Translations under genes and position numbers: made by a program
The notes under the pieces: model-generated
What the model was told of the DNA's origin: nothing
Databases searched by the model: none
Seen by the model: the letters and a program-made list of their open reading frames with translations, nothing else
From: PALSA-968 sp964387075
GTDB taxonomy: Bacteria; Bacteroidota; Bacteroidia; B-17B0; Aurantibacillaceae
Reading direction: 5' to 3'
Assembly: GCA_964387075.1 (NCBI GenBank)
Contig: CAYLVB010000010.1
Span: 128,180 to 192,179 of the forward strand
DNA: 64,000 nucleotides
Shown: piece by piece, positions 44,134-50,761 of the stretch
Position numbering within the stretch: the first letter of the stretch is position 1
How the letters are laid out: each line of letters opens with the position of its first letter

Positions 44134-46059
44134 GTGAAATGGCTTTTCTTTCTTCTTTCGGTACTTTTCTCGCAAATTTTGTGGGCGCAATCGTATTTCT
44201 CAAAATTCATTGAGTCGGAAAAGAAAGCTTTCCGTGGATCTTATTCCGATCACAGTTGCGCGGCAAGCGCGAATTACGACGTGAAGTATTATTGCTGTTA
44301 CTGGAACCTCGACCCTGCCGCTTCGGGTATTTCGGGGAACGTGGCCATGCATTTCAAAACGCTTTCCGCTTTTGATTCGCTGCAAATGGATATTTCTATC
44401 GCGTTAACTGTTGATAGCGTACTTTACCACGGAACTAAGATCAACTTTCTGCAGCAAACAGGGGATGTAGTGGGGATCAAATTTCCTGCTGTGATAAATG
44501 CGAATAGTCTTGATTCTGTGAAGGTCTATTATCATGGTTTCCCCACTTCCAGCGGTTTTGGTTCATTCATTCAAACCACGCATGGAAGTAATAAGCCTGT
44601 TGTGTGGACACTCTCCGAACCCTACGGCGCACGCGATTGGTGGCCCTGCAAAATGACGTTGGATGATAAAGCCGACTCGATCGATATTTTCATAATCGCT
44701 CCCGATAGCAACAAAACCGCCTCCAACGGCTTACTGAAACAAGTGATCCCGCAGGGAGTAAACAATATTTTCCACTGGCAACACAAATATCCCATTCCAA
44801 CCTATCTTATTTGCGCGGCAGTCACCAATTACACGGAGTACACTGATTCCGTGACGCTCTCAACCGGTAAAGTGCCTTTGCTGTATTATACGTATCCCGA
44901 GGACAGCGCCAATTCGCGCATCACCGAAGCGCAGTTAATTACTGTAATGAAGTATTACGACAGTTTGTTCATTCCGTATCCATTCATGAATGAGAAGTAT
45001 GGCCATGCGCAATTCAGCTGGGGCGGGGGAATGGAGCACCAGACGATGACCTTTATCGTTGGTTATTATATCGATCTTCTTTCGCACGAATTGTCGCATC
45101 ATTGGTTCGGCGATCATGTTACCTGCGGATCCTGGGAGGATCTTTGGCTGAATGAAGGATTTGCGACATGGTGTACGGGAATAAGTCTTGGCCGATTGTA
45201 TGGCCCCGGTGCCTACCGTATCTGGCAGGAGCAGCAGATAGGGAACATCACTTCCGTCCCCGACGGCTCGGTTTGGGTGGACGATACATTGAGTGTAGGA
45301 AGACTTTTCAGTGGTCGTTTAACCTATGCAAAGGGCGCTTATCTCCTGCACATGCTGCGCTGGAAATTAGGCGACAACGCATTTTTCTCTGCTATACGCA
45401 ATTACCAGAACGATCCACAGCTTTCTTACGCCTTCGCCAGGACCAATGATCTCAAAGGTCACCTCGAGGCAACATCCGGTAAGAGTCTGACAAATTTTTT
45501 TACGCAATGGTTCTACGGCCAGGGATATCCTTCATACCTCACCATCTGGAGCCAGGATCAAAACAACCAATTAAAAATTACGCTGAATCAAACTACCTCG
45601 CATAGTTCAGTGCCCTTTTTTGAGATGCCTGTGCCCATAGAGGTGAAAGGCCAGGGATACGATACTATTTTGGTCTTCGATCACACAGCAAACGGGCAAA
45701 CTTTTTACGCGAATTTAAATTTCAAGGTAGATAGCATTCACTTCGACCCGAACCTGGAAATATTATCTGCGCAAAATAAGATCATGCAGGAGTACGAGTA
45801 TCTGCGCAGTCAGCTTGACCTGGTGATCTATCCCAACCCGGCCACCACGAAACTGAACATCGAGGTGAATGACCTGGTTAATTATCCCTCCAGGGTGGAA
45901 TTATATGACATTCTTGGACAGAAAGTAATGGAGGTAAGCCCGCACCAGAACAAATTCTCGCTCGATCTGGTTGATTTTGCCCAGGGGAGCTATTTTTTAA
46001 GGATCATTTCGGGAGGGAAGTCAACTTCCCATAAGATAGTGATCGATAAGGAGAATTAA
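44134..46059 (+). CDS. M1-family metallopeptidase with T9SS C-terminal sorting domain
   Basis: From the GTG at 44134 the 641-residue protein has a signal peptide (KWLFFLLSVLFSQILWAQ), an N-terminal beta domain, and the gluzincin zinc site LLSHELSHHWFGDHVTCGSW with WLNEGFATWCTG downstream (HExxH plus Glu). The substrate-binding GGGMEHQTMTF replaces the usual GAMEN. The last 80 residues, from LDLVIYPNPATTKLNIEVND, are a T9SS type A sorting domain ending SGGKSTSHKIVIDKEN. It is probably a surface-attached aminopeptidase. It is the last gene before tRNA-Arg and the island. Confidence 0.9.
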   Translation: MKWLFFLLSVLFSQILWAQSYFSKFIESEKKAFRGSYSDHSCAASANYDVKYYCCYWNLDPAASGISGNVAMHFKTLSAFDSLQMDISIALTVDSVLYHGTKINFLQQTGDVVGIKFPAVINANSLDSVKVYYHGFPTSSGFGSFIQTTHGSNKPVVWTLSEPYGARDWWPCKMTLDDKADSIDIFIIAPDSNKTASNGLLKQVIPQGVNNIFHWQHKYPIPTYLICAAVTNYTEYTDSVTLSTGKVPLLYYTYPEDSANSRITEAQLITVMKYYDSLFIPYPFMNEKYGHAQFSWGGGMEHQTMTFIVGYYIDLLSHELSHHWFGDHVTCGSWEDLWLNEGFATWCTGISLGRLYGPGAYRIWQEQQIGNITSVPDGSVWVDDTLSVGRLFSGRLTYAKGAYLLHMLRWKLGDNAFFSAIRNYQNDPQLSYAFARTNDLKGHLEATSGKSLTNFFTQWFYGQGYPSYLTIWSQDQNNQLKITLNQTTSHSSVPFFEMPVPIEVKGQGYDTILVFDHTANGQTFYANLNFKVDSIHFDPNLEILSAQNKIMQEYEYLRSQLDLVIYPNPATTKLNIEVNDLVNYPSRVELYDILGQKVMEVSPHQNKFSLDLVDFAQGSYFLRIISGGKSTSHKIVIDKEN

Positions 46060-46070
46060 CGAAAAATCGG

Positions 46071-46078
46071 TACTTTTG
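46071..46078 (+). promoter_or_regulatory. -7 promoter box of the tRNA-Arg gene
   Basis: TACTTTTG matches TAnnTTTG exactly, 38 bp upstream of the mature tRNA and 12 bp after the M1 peptidase stop. A short leader would be removed by RNase P. Confidence 0.5.
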
Positions 46079-46116
46079 TCCCCCGCAAAAGGGATTCCTC
46101 CGGAACAGCCCTATTT

Positions 46117-46190
46117 GGTCCCGTAGCTCAGCTGGATAGAGCATCAGCCTTCTAAGCTGACGGTCTTTGGTTCGAATCCAAACGGGATCA
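46117..46190 (+). tRNA. tRNA-Arg(TCT)
   Basis: The 74-nt sequence folds into a complete cloverleaf. The acceptor stem is ggtcccg with cgggatc (one G-U) and discriminator A, the D arm is gctc/gagc, the anticodon stem is tcagc/gctga with loop cttctaa (anticodon TCT, reading AGA), and the T arm is tttgg/ccaaa with ttcgaat. CCA is not encoded. Its 3' part from the anticodon loop onward is duplicated at 61427-61468, the other end of the integrated island. Confidence 0.95.
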
Positions 46191-46261
46191 CGGTGCCAAG
46201 CCAATAGAACCCCCACAGTTTTAAACGAAAGTTTGATCCGGGCTGGGGGTTCTTGCTTTTT
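46149..46261. repeat. left end (attL): 3' part of tRNA-Arg and its terminator
   Basis: This segment is repeated at 61427-61548. The first 27 bp (cttctaagctgacggtcttt onward to ttcga) are identical in both; then one A/C difference at 46176 / 61454, a 9-bp insertion (ttaaagatg) in the right copy, and two to three changes in the terminator loop. The direct orientation and the integrase next to this end define it as attL. Confidence 0.85.
46206..46261 (+). terminator. tRNA-Arg terminator
   Basis: AGAACCCCC (46206-46214) pairs with GGGGGTTCT at 46245-46253 across a loop of about 30 nt and is followed by gcttttt. The same structure is present at the right end of the island. Confidence 0.8.
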
Positions 46262-46286
46262 ATGACTAGCTGATCCGCCCCCACTG

Positions 46287-46307
46287 ACGTGCGAAAAACG
46301 TGCGAAT
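46287..46307 (+). repeat. integrase arm-type site candidates, left end
   Basis: ACGTGCGAA occurs at 46287-46295 and again within AAACGTGCGAAT at 46296-46307. The 12-bp word is found once more, in the same orientation, at 61364-61375 near the right end. Confidence 0.5.
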
Positions 46308-46339
46308 CTTACCTGTGATGGCTACAACCCCATGTAGCT

Positions 46340-47554
46340 ATGATAACTCTTAAACTTGTTCTAGACACTCGCAGAAAAAAGCGGGATGGCACTCATCCGG
46401 TTTTGTTCAGACTTCGACATGAAGGAGCAACTAGGGACATCAAGACCGGTGTTTCAGTAGGTGTCAACTACTGGGACAGTCGTAACAATTTTGTTCGCGA
46501 CACACATCCCGAGTACAGTGTTATATCTCCGAAACTAACTGCACTAAAACTTGAGTACCTGACTAAGCTCGCTGTGTATGACATGCAGAACTCCTTCCCT
46601 GACCTTGACTCTGTCAAAGAACTGTTGACTGCTCCACCTGTGCGAAAAGCTACTGTGTACTCGTTCTGGCAAGAGGAAGTAGTTCGGCTCAGAAAAGCGG
46701 GTCACAACGGGAATGCAAAGGTGTATGAAGAGGCCTTGGTAGCTATTAGTAAAGTGAAGAACCTGCATCTACCCTTTGAGGCAGTAGACTACTCCTTCCT
46801 GAGAGATTTGGAAGGAGATCTACTGGCAAATGGAGTGAAGCTAAACACATTCTCTCTTCACTGTAGAACTCTTCGTGCAGTCTACAACAAGGCAATCAAG
46901 GCACAGGTTGTTTCCTATGACCAGTATCCCTTCAGATCGTTCCGCATCAGGCATGAGAAGACCGTGCCACGACCTATCTCCCTGGCTGAGATGAAAGCTT
47001 ACTTCGCTCTTAACCTCAGTCCGGAGTCCTACATGTATAACAGCTGGCTGATGGGACAGCTAATGTTTCTGCTGATTGGTATAAACATAACCGACCTGTT
47101 ACTACTTACAGAAGCTAGCTATAAGGGTGACCGAATAACATACCGACGTGCCAAGACGAAAAGGATATACAGTATCCGGCTTGTACCACGTGCTGAGGAG
47201 TTACTTCATTACTTCATGACCAGGAAGAGTGATACTCTACTCGGGGTACTGCATCCCGCCGAGCTGAATGACAAGGCCAACCTTGTTCTTATCATCCGTC
47301 AAAAGAATAAAGTCTTTAATGCCCACCTGAGAAAGTTCGGTCGGACCATCGGCACACGAGAAAGATTTACTGGGTACACCTTCAGGTATAGCTGGGCTAA
47401 CATAGCTAAGCAACTTGGTTACTCCAAAGACCTGATAGCTGAAGCCCTCGGACATGAGTATGGCAATCCCGTTACCGGCATATACCTTGAGCAATTCGAC
47501 AAAGAGCTGGTGGATGAGATGAACCGTAAGGTTTATGAAGCTGTAACAACATGA
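46340..47554 (+). CDS. tyrosine recombinase / integrase of the island (IntDOT-like)
   Basis: The 404-residue protein has an N-terminal arm-binding domain (LKLVLDTRRKKRDGTHPVLF), a central SAM-like helical domain (about 110-210) and a catalytic domain. Visible catalytic residues: the beta-strand Lys in YRRAKTKRIYSIRL, the Arg in TGYTFRYSWANIAKQLG, the His in AEALGHEYG and the nucleophile Tyr in VTGIYLEQF. The first catalytic Arg is not in its expected place (LIGINITDLLLL instead of an R-x-x-D motif), and the H of the H-x-x-R box is replaced, as in Bacteroides IntDOT-type integrases. It sits 150 bp inside the left end, as usual for tRNA-site elements, and is followed by a strong terminator. Confidence 0.9.
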   Translation: MITLKLVLDTRRKKRDGTHPVLFRLRHEGATRDIKTGVSVGVNYWDSRNNFVRDTHPEYSVISPKLTALKLEYLTKLAVYDMQNSFPDLDSVKELLTAPPVRKATVYSFWQEEVVRLRKAGHNGNAKVYEEALVAISKVKNLHLPFEAVDYSFLRDLEGDLLANGVKLNTFSLHCRTLRAVYNKAIKAQVVSYDQYPFRSFRIRHEKTVPRPISLAEMKAYFALNLSPESYMYNSWLMGQLMFLLIGINITDLLLLTEASYKGDRITYRRAKTKRIYSIRLVPRAEELLHYFMTRKSDTLLGVLHPAELNDKANLVLIIRQKNKVFNAHLRKFGRTIGTRERFTGYTFRYSWANIAKQLGYSKDLIAEALGHEYGNPVTGIYLEQFDKELVDEMNRKVYEAVTT

Positions 47555-47559
47555 AACAG

Positions 47560-47590
47560 TACGGGCAGGTACAACACCTGTCCGTATTTC
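47560..47590 (+). terminator. terminator of the integrase gene
   Basis: TACGGGCAGGT pairs with ACCTGTCCGTA (11 bp, one G-U, loop of 5) and is followed by tttc, 5 bp after the integrase stop. Confidence 0.75.
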
Positions 47591-47827
47591 ATCATCCCCG
47601 TATCATCAAAAAAGTTTAAACATATAATATTTATGGCATTATATAGCTAATATGTACAAGAGCGTGTCATGGGTCCCAAGAAGAAACATCCCGGCTATGC
47701 GTTGTTGACCCTTTACCCCCGGCCTTCAAACTAAAGTCGGTCTAAACCAAGAGGCTAGGCACAGTGCTAAGTTTTTTGGCAGGAATAGGAGCTTTTCTGC
47801 CGTAGTATTGCTGTAAAGTATCAGAAC
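47591..47827. other. gene-free stretch between integrase terminator and SRAP gene
   Basis: This AT-rich segment contains a 7-bp dyad, ATATAAT (47622-47628) with ATTATAT (47638-47644), but no ORF I would call and no exact TAnnTTTG box. The SRAP promoter presumably lies here. Confidence 0.4.
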
Positions 47828-48580
47828 ATGTGTGGCAGAACAGTAGTGGTATCACCACCCGAAGTAGTAGAGATGACCTTCAATGCGAGGGTGAACCCGC
47901 TTTATCACTCCATCTATAAGCCTAACTACAACCTCGCTGTAGGACAGCTCGGGCCAGTCATACTCAGTGAGAAGCCTACTGAGATCGTATTCGCGAAGTT
48001 TGGCCTTACACCCAGCTGGGCCAAGAAAGAGATGTACCTGTTCAATGCCCGAGCGGAAGGAGATGCCAACCGGGAGAATAGCCATGAATATACTGGTGGC
48101 ATGGGCATCATCAGCAAACCGTCTTTCAGAAACCTGATACGTAATAGAAGGTGCTTAGTGATCGCAGATGCCTTTTACGAGGGAAGTCAGCAAGAAGGTC
48201 TTGACAAACCCTACTTAGTGTACCTGAACAAACGAAAGCCTTTTGCCCTGGCTGGTCTATACGACAAGTGGCTAAACGTGGCCACAGGAGAAGAAGTACT
48301 GTCGTACACCATCATTACTATATGGGCTAACTCTCTACTACACCGCATAGGCCATCACCGATCACCTGTCATACTTCGGAAAAAGTCTGAGCACAGATGG
48401 CTACGTGATACAGCACCACTAAGTGAGATAACTGCACTCTTACAACCATACCCTTCTGAGTTCATGAACTGCTACCCTGTATCACCATCCGTTAAAAGCC
48501 CGAGAAATAACTCGCGTGAGCTCTTAGACCCGACCGGAGAGAAGCTTATGCCTGAAAGTGAGCTACGGGTGGCTGAGTAG
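47828..48580 (+). CDS. SOS response-associated peptidase (SRAP/YedK/HMCES family)
   Basis: The 250-residue protein begins MCGRTVVVSP: after Met removal the exposed Cys2 forms a thiazolidine crosslink with abasic sites in single-stranded DNA. Other conserved sites are the Asn of FNARAEGDANRENS, the Glu in IADAFYEGSQQ (usually GFYEW) and the His in LLHRIGHHRSPVIL. The protein shields abasic sites in ssDNA, useful to mobile elements whose DNA passes through a single-stranded stage. It is followed by the folded non-coding region and then ssb. Confidence 0.9.
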   Translation: MCGRTVVVSPPEVVEMTFNARVNPLYHSIYKPNYNLAVGQLGPVILSEKPTEIVFAKFGLTPSWAKKEMYLFNARAEGDANRENSHEYTGGMGIISKPSFRNLIRNRRCLVIADAFYEGSQQEGLDKPYLVYLNKRKPFALAGLYDKWLNVATGEEVLSYTIITIWANSLLHRIGHHRSPVILRKKSEHRWLRDTAPLSEITALLQPYPSEFMNCYPVSPSVKSPRNNSRELLDPTGEKLMPESELRVAE

Positions 48581-48589
48581 TTATCTTTC

Positions 48590-49369
48590 CCTCTGGGTGT
48601 CGCTAGTATCCCACTCTGGTGCGTACAGGTTATAAAAAGCGGGTGCCACAGAGCGAAAGACTAGGTCCTAGTTCGGCATCCGCTAACCTGTAGAATGTTT
48701 CTGCTATCTGATCACCCCCTTTTTTCATCTACCTCCGAAGAGTAGCAGTACTGTCGATAGTGTCTGACTAGGAAAAGCGGTGTTCTCTCCAGCACCAGCA
48801 TACAAAAACTTCGCCGAGACAAGGCTGTAAGTTTTATCCCTCCCGCCGTCTTTAGCAATAAAACACACAGCCTTTCCCTCCGGGTGCTTCGCATCTCGTC
48901 ATAGTTTTCATGCTGGTGCCTCCGCTCACGACAGCCTTCTCTGTCCTGCCAAGACGCTTCGACTCATGTCGCCTACATGCGTTCCACTCCATTCATACGC
49001 AGGCCACCCGCTACACCAGGGCACAGGCTTTGGTACAGTAAAGTTTGTTTGCAAAGCCTTGCCTTGGTGTCTCCATCCTTGTGCTCATTCATTCTGTTAC
49101 TCACATTCGTCTTATTCCTCTCAGCATCTTGTCAGTCCACCGGCTGTCTGTGTTTAAGCTCGCCTGCGCTCATTGCCTGCTTCAGGCCCTCTTGTGTTTG
49201 TAGCCTGCGGCGCTATAGTGGGCCTTTGCGTAGTAGGTCGCACCCGTACCTATCGGTACTCCCATGCTCCCACAGGCAATGAGACTCGCGGCCGGCGAGC
49301 AGAACTGCAGATGGTATCCCATCACCTTGAGGAAATGTCTCTAAAGTATTAACCTAAAAAACAACGATC
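48590..49369 (+). ncRNA. highly structured non-coding region (candidate large RNA or ssDNA origin)
   Basis: About 780 bp without a convincing gene between SRAP and ssb. Inverted repeats visible by eye, in order: ACAGGTTA/TAACCTGT (48625-48632, 48684-48691) enclosing GCGGGTGCC/GGCATCCGC (48639-48647, 48675-48683); CTGCTA/TAGCAG (48701-48706, 48743-48748); GCGG/CCGC plus GCACCAGCAT/ATGCTGGTGC (48792-48801, 48910-48919) enclosing AAGGCTGT/ACAGCCTT (48821-48828, 48867-48874); GACAG/CTGTC (48930-48945); CACCAGGGC..AGGCTTTG with CAAAGCCT..GCCTTGGTG (49014-49069); GCTCGCC/GGCGAGC and CTCATTGCCTG/CAGGCAATGAG (49158-49300) with inner AGGCCC/GGGCCT and GTACC/GGTAC hairpins. Two G-U pairs (48643/48679 and 49019/49064) fit plus-strand RNA. 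No family recognised. Confidence 0.55.
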
Positions 49370-49708
49370 ATGAACACACTCAGAAACAAAGTAACACTTA
49401 TCGGGAACTTAGGAAGCAACCCCGAGATGAAAACCTTCGAGGGCGATAAGCGTCTTGCACGAGCCTCTGTCGCTACCAACGAGACCTACAAGAACAAGGC
49501 CGGTGAACGAGTAACGGACACCACTTGGCACACCATTATTGCATGGGGACCACTCGCCCAGGTATTGAGTAAGCATACTAAGAAGGGCAGTGAAGTCGCG
49601 GTAGAAGGAAAGCTCGTGAACCGGAGCTATACCGACAAGGAAGGTGTTAAGCGGTACTCAACCGAGATACACATTCACGACATCCTGTTACTTGGAGGTA
49701 AAGACTAA
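49370..49708 (+). CDS. ssb: single-stranded DNA-binding protein (short form)
   Basis: The 112-residue protein starts NTLRNKVTLIGNLGSNPEMK and contains RLARASVATNETYKNKAGER and DTTWHTIIAWGPLAQVLSKH, then the OB-fold core with KGSEVAVEGKLVNRSYTDKE. It ends right after the OB fold (IHIHDILLLGGKD) and lacks the long linker and acidic tail of chromosomal SSB, as common for mobile-element SSBs. It protects ssDNA, probably of the island itself. It follows the structured region and is closed by a GNRA-loop terminator. Confidence 0.93.
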   Translation: MNTLRNKVTLIGNLGSNPEMKTFEGDKRLARASVATNETYKNKAGERVTDTTWHTIIAWGPLAQVLSKHTKKGSEVAVEGKLVNRSYTDKEGVKRYSTEIHIHDILLLGGKD

Positions 49709-49712
49709 TAGA

Positions 49713-49743
49713 AGGAGCTCGGGCAACCGGGCTCTTTTCTTTT
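49713..49743 (+). terminator. terminator of ssb
   Basis: GAGCTCGG and CCGGGCTC form an 8-bp stem (one U-G) closed by a GCAA tetraloop and followed by ttttctttt, directly after the ssb stop. Confidence 0.85.
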
Positions 49744-49755
49744 ACACAACATGCC

Positions 49756-49968
49756 ATGAAGAAACAGAAGAAGAGATATGATGTTATCTCACCGGATGGG
49801 TTCTCCATCCACCGCACAGACACGTACCCAAACAGAAGGTTGGCTTGGAGCGCCTTGCAAGAGTGGAAGAAGGGGTACGAAAACCAAGGCTACTACAGCT
49901 CCAACAGAGGCAGGATTCCCTTGGATGAGCTTGCTGGACACTGTACCATTCTTGAAATAATCCTCTGA
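49756..49968 (+). CDS. small conserved-looking protein of unknown function
   Basis: The 70-residue product starts MKKQKKRYDVISPDGFSIHR and continues with SALQEWKKGYENQGYYSSNR, then IPLDELAGHCTILEI. I recall similar small proteins (DVISPDGFSI ... GYYSS ... IPLDEL) from Bacteroidota mobile DNA, often near ssb, but I know no function. It is basic at the N-terminus and acidic at the C-terminus, with no membrane segment. It lies 47 bp after ssb and is closed by its own GNRA-loop terminator. Confidence 0.75.
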   Translation: MKKQKKRYDVISPDGFSIHRTDTYPNRRLAWSALQEWKKGYENQGYYSSNRGRIPLDELAGHCTILEIIL

Positions 49969-49973
49969 CTAAC

Positions 49974-49997
49974 AAGAGCTCGGGTAACCGGGCTCTT
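49974..49997. terminator. bidirectional-looking terminator between convergent genes
   Basis: AAGAGCTCGG and CCGGGCTCTT form a 10-bp stem (one U-G) with a GTAA tetraloop, followed by acctttc. It is nearly the same hairpin as after ssb and separates the small gene from the minus-strand gene at 50004-50654. Confidence 0.75.
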
Positions 49998-50003
49998 ACC
50001 TTT

Positions 50004-50654
50004 CTACCCATGCATCCCATGTTGGTCTATAATGAATGCTGTAGAGCTGTACTTATATTGGACTGCGCCAGAACCTCCGATGCCGGTGTCTGTTCCGCTG
50101 ATGTGTATTATGCCAGCATTAAGAAAACTAGAGATAGCTGTTGGAGGTATCCGACCTTGTACCATATCACCACCTCTGCACTTCCGTATATGGGTTAAAT
50201 CTCCCAGATAAACCTTGTTCACGGCGATCATGGCCCTATGCAGACCATCCAGATCGATCCGGTCTTTCATATATGCCCTAAACAAGTTGCCTTGAATCTC
50301 TGCCTTGTCAACTTCATCAGACTGTCCCAACAAGAAAAGAACCTTCTCACCAACCTCTTTCTCTTTCTCACCCTCCGCCAGCTTTTTACTAAAGGCTTCT
50401 CTCTCTTCTGTACTAATATCTTTTAGCGCGAAGAGGAACTTGTATAGCTTTTTAGCAAAGAAGTAGTCCTGGGTCTTATTGTAGACGGATGCTGCCTTGA
50501 AGACCCACCCCACCAAGGGAAGATCTTTGAGAGTACCATCATCAAGAGCTGAATCCAACAAGGCTTCGCCGGCATCTGAGCTAATGTCCTTCAACTCTCC
50601 GCTGGAGATGGACTTCATGAACTGCTTAGATGGAAGGTTAGGTGTCTCACTCAT
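50004..50654 (-). CDS. unknown protein divergent from the restriction operon
   Basis: The 216-residue protein is mainly helical: residues 20-60 hold the pattern ALLDSALDDGTLKDLPLVGWVFKA, then KTQDYFFAKKLYKFLFALKD and STEEREAFSKKLAEGEKE, KVLFLLGQSDEVDKAEIQGN and AYMKDRIDLDGLHRAMIAVN. The C-terminus is a short Gly-rich segment. The 'LKDLPLVGW..' motif followed by KKLYKFL is one I associate from memory with small unknown proteins often found near defence genes, but I cannot name the family. It has its own -7 promoter box (50674-50681) and is divergent from hsdM, so it may regulate or add to the restriction system. Confidence 0.7.
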   Translation of the reverse strand: MSETPNLPSKQFMKSISSGELKDISSDAGEALLDSALDDGTLKDLPLVGWVFKAASVYNKTQDYFFAKKLYKFLFALKDISTEEREAFSKKLAEGEKEKEVGEKVLFLLGQSDEVDKAEIQGNLFRAYMKDRIDLDGLHRAMIAVNKVYLGDLTHIRKCRGGDMVQGRIPPTAISSFLNAGIIHISGTDTGIGGSGAVQYKYSSTAFIIDQHGMHG

Positions 50655-50673
50655 GATAGGTTATATTGTAAGG

Positions 50674-50681
50674 CAAAGATA
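50674..50681 (-). promoter_or_regulatory. -7 promoter box of the minus-strand gene 50004-50654
   Basis: On the minus strand TATCTTTG matches TAnnTTTG exactly, and a TTG lies about 19 bp upstream of it at the expected -33 position. It is 20 bp before the start codon. Confidence 0.6.
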
Positions 50682-50733
50682 ACCCTCCTATTGGGAAAAC
50701 AAGGGCTAACATGACATGTTTGGGCCTTTTTTC

Positions 50734-50741
50734 TATCTTTG
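50734..50741 (+). promoter_or_regulatory. -7 promoter box of the hsd operon
   Basis: TATCTTTG matches TAnnTTTG exactly, 20 bp upstream of the ATG at 50762. It lies inside a longer in-frame extension of hsdM, which makes the ATG at 50762 the right start. The two divergent promoters are about 55 bp apart. Confidence 0.6.
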
Positions 50742-50761
50742 TCTGTAACCCTATAACCTGT

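Noticed and set aside
48712..48894. A 60-codon minus-strand frame in the same region
   Set aside because: Same reasons; it overlaps the 48777-48925 stem system and looks like a chance frame.
48977..49282. A 101-codon plus-strand open frame inside the structured region (Pro/Ser/Cys-rich product)
   Set aside because: It overlaps two of the strong hairpins, has no recognisable domain, an odd composition and no promoter or ribosome-binding context.
48590..49369. Retron or diversity-generating element
   Set aside because: There is structured DNA but no reverse transcriptase gene in the island.
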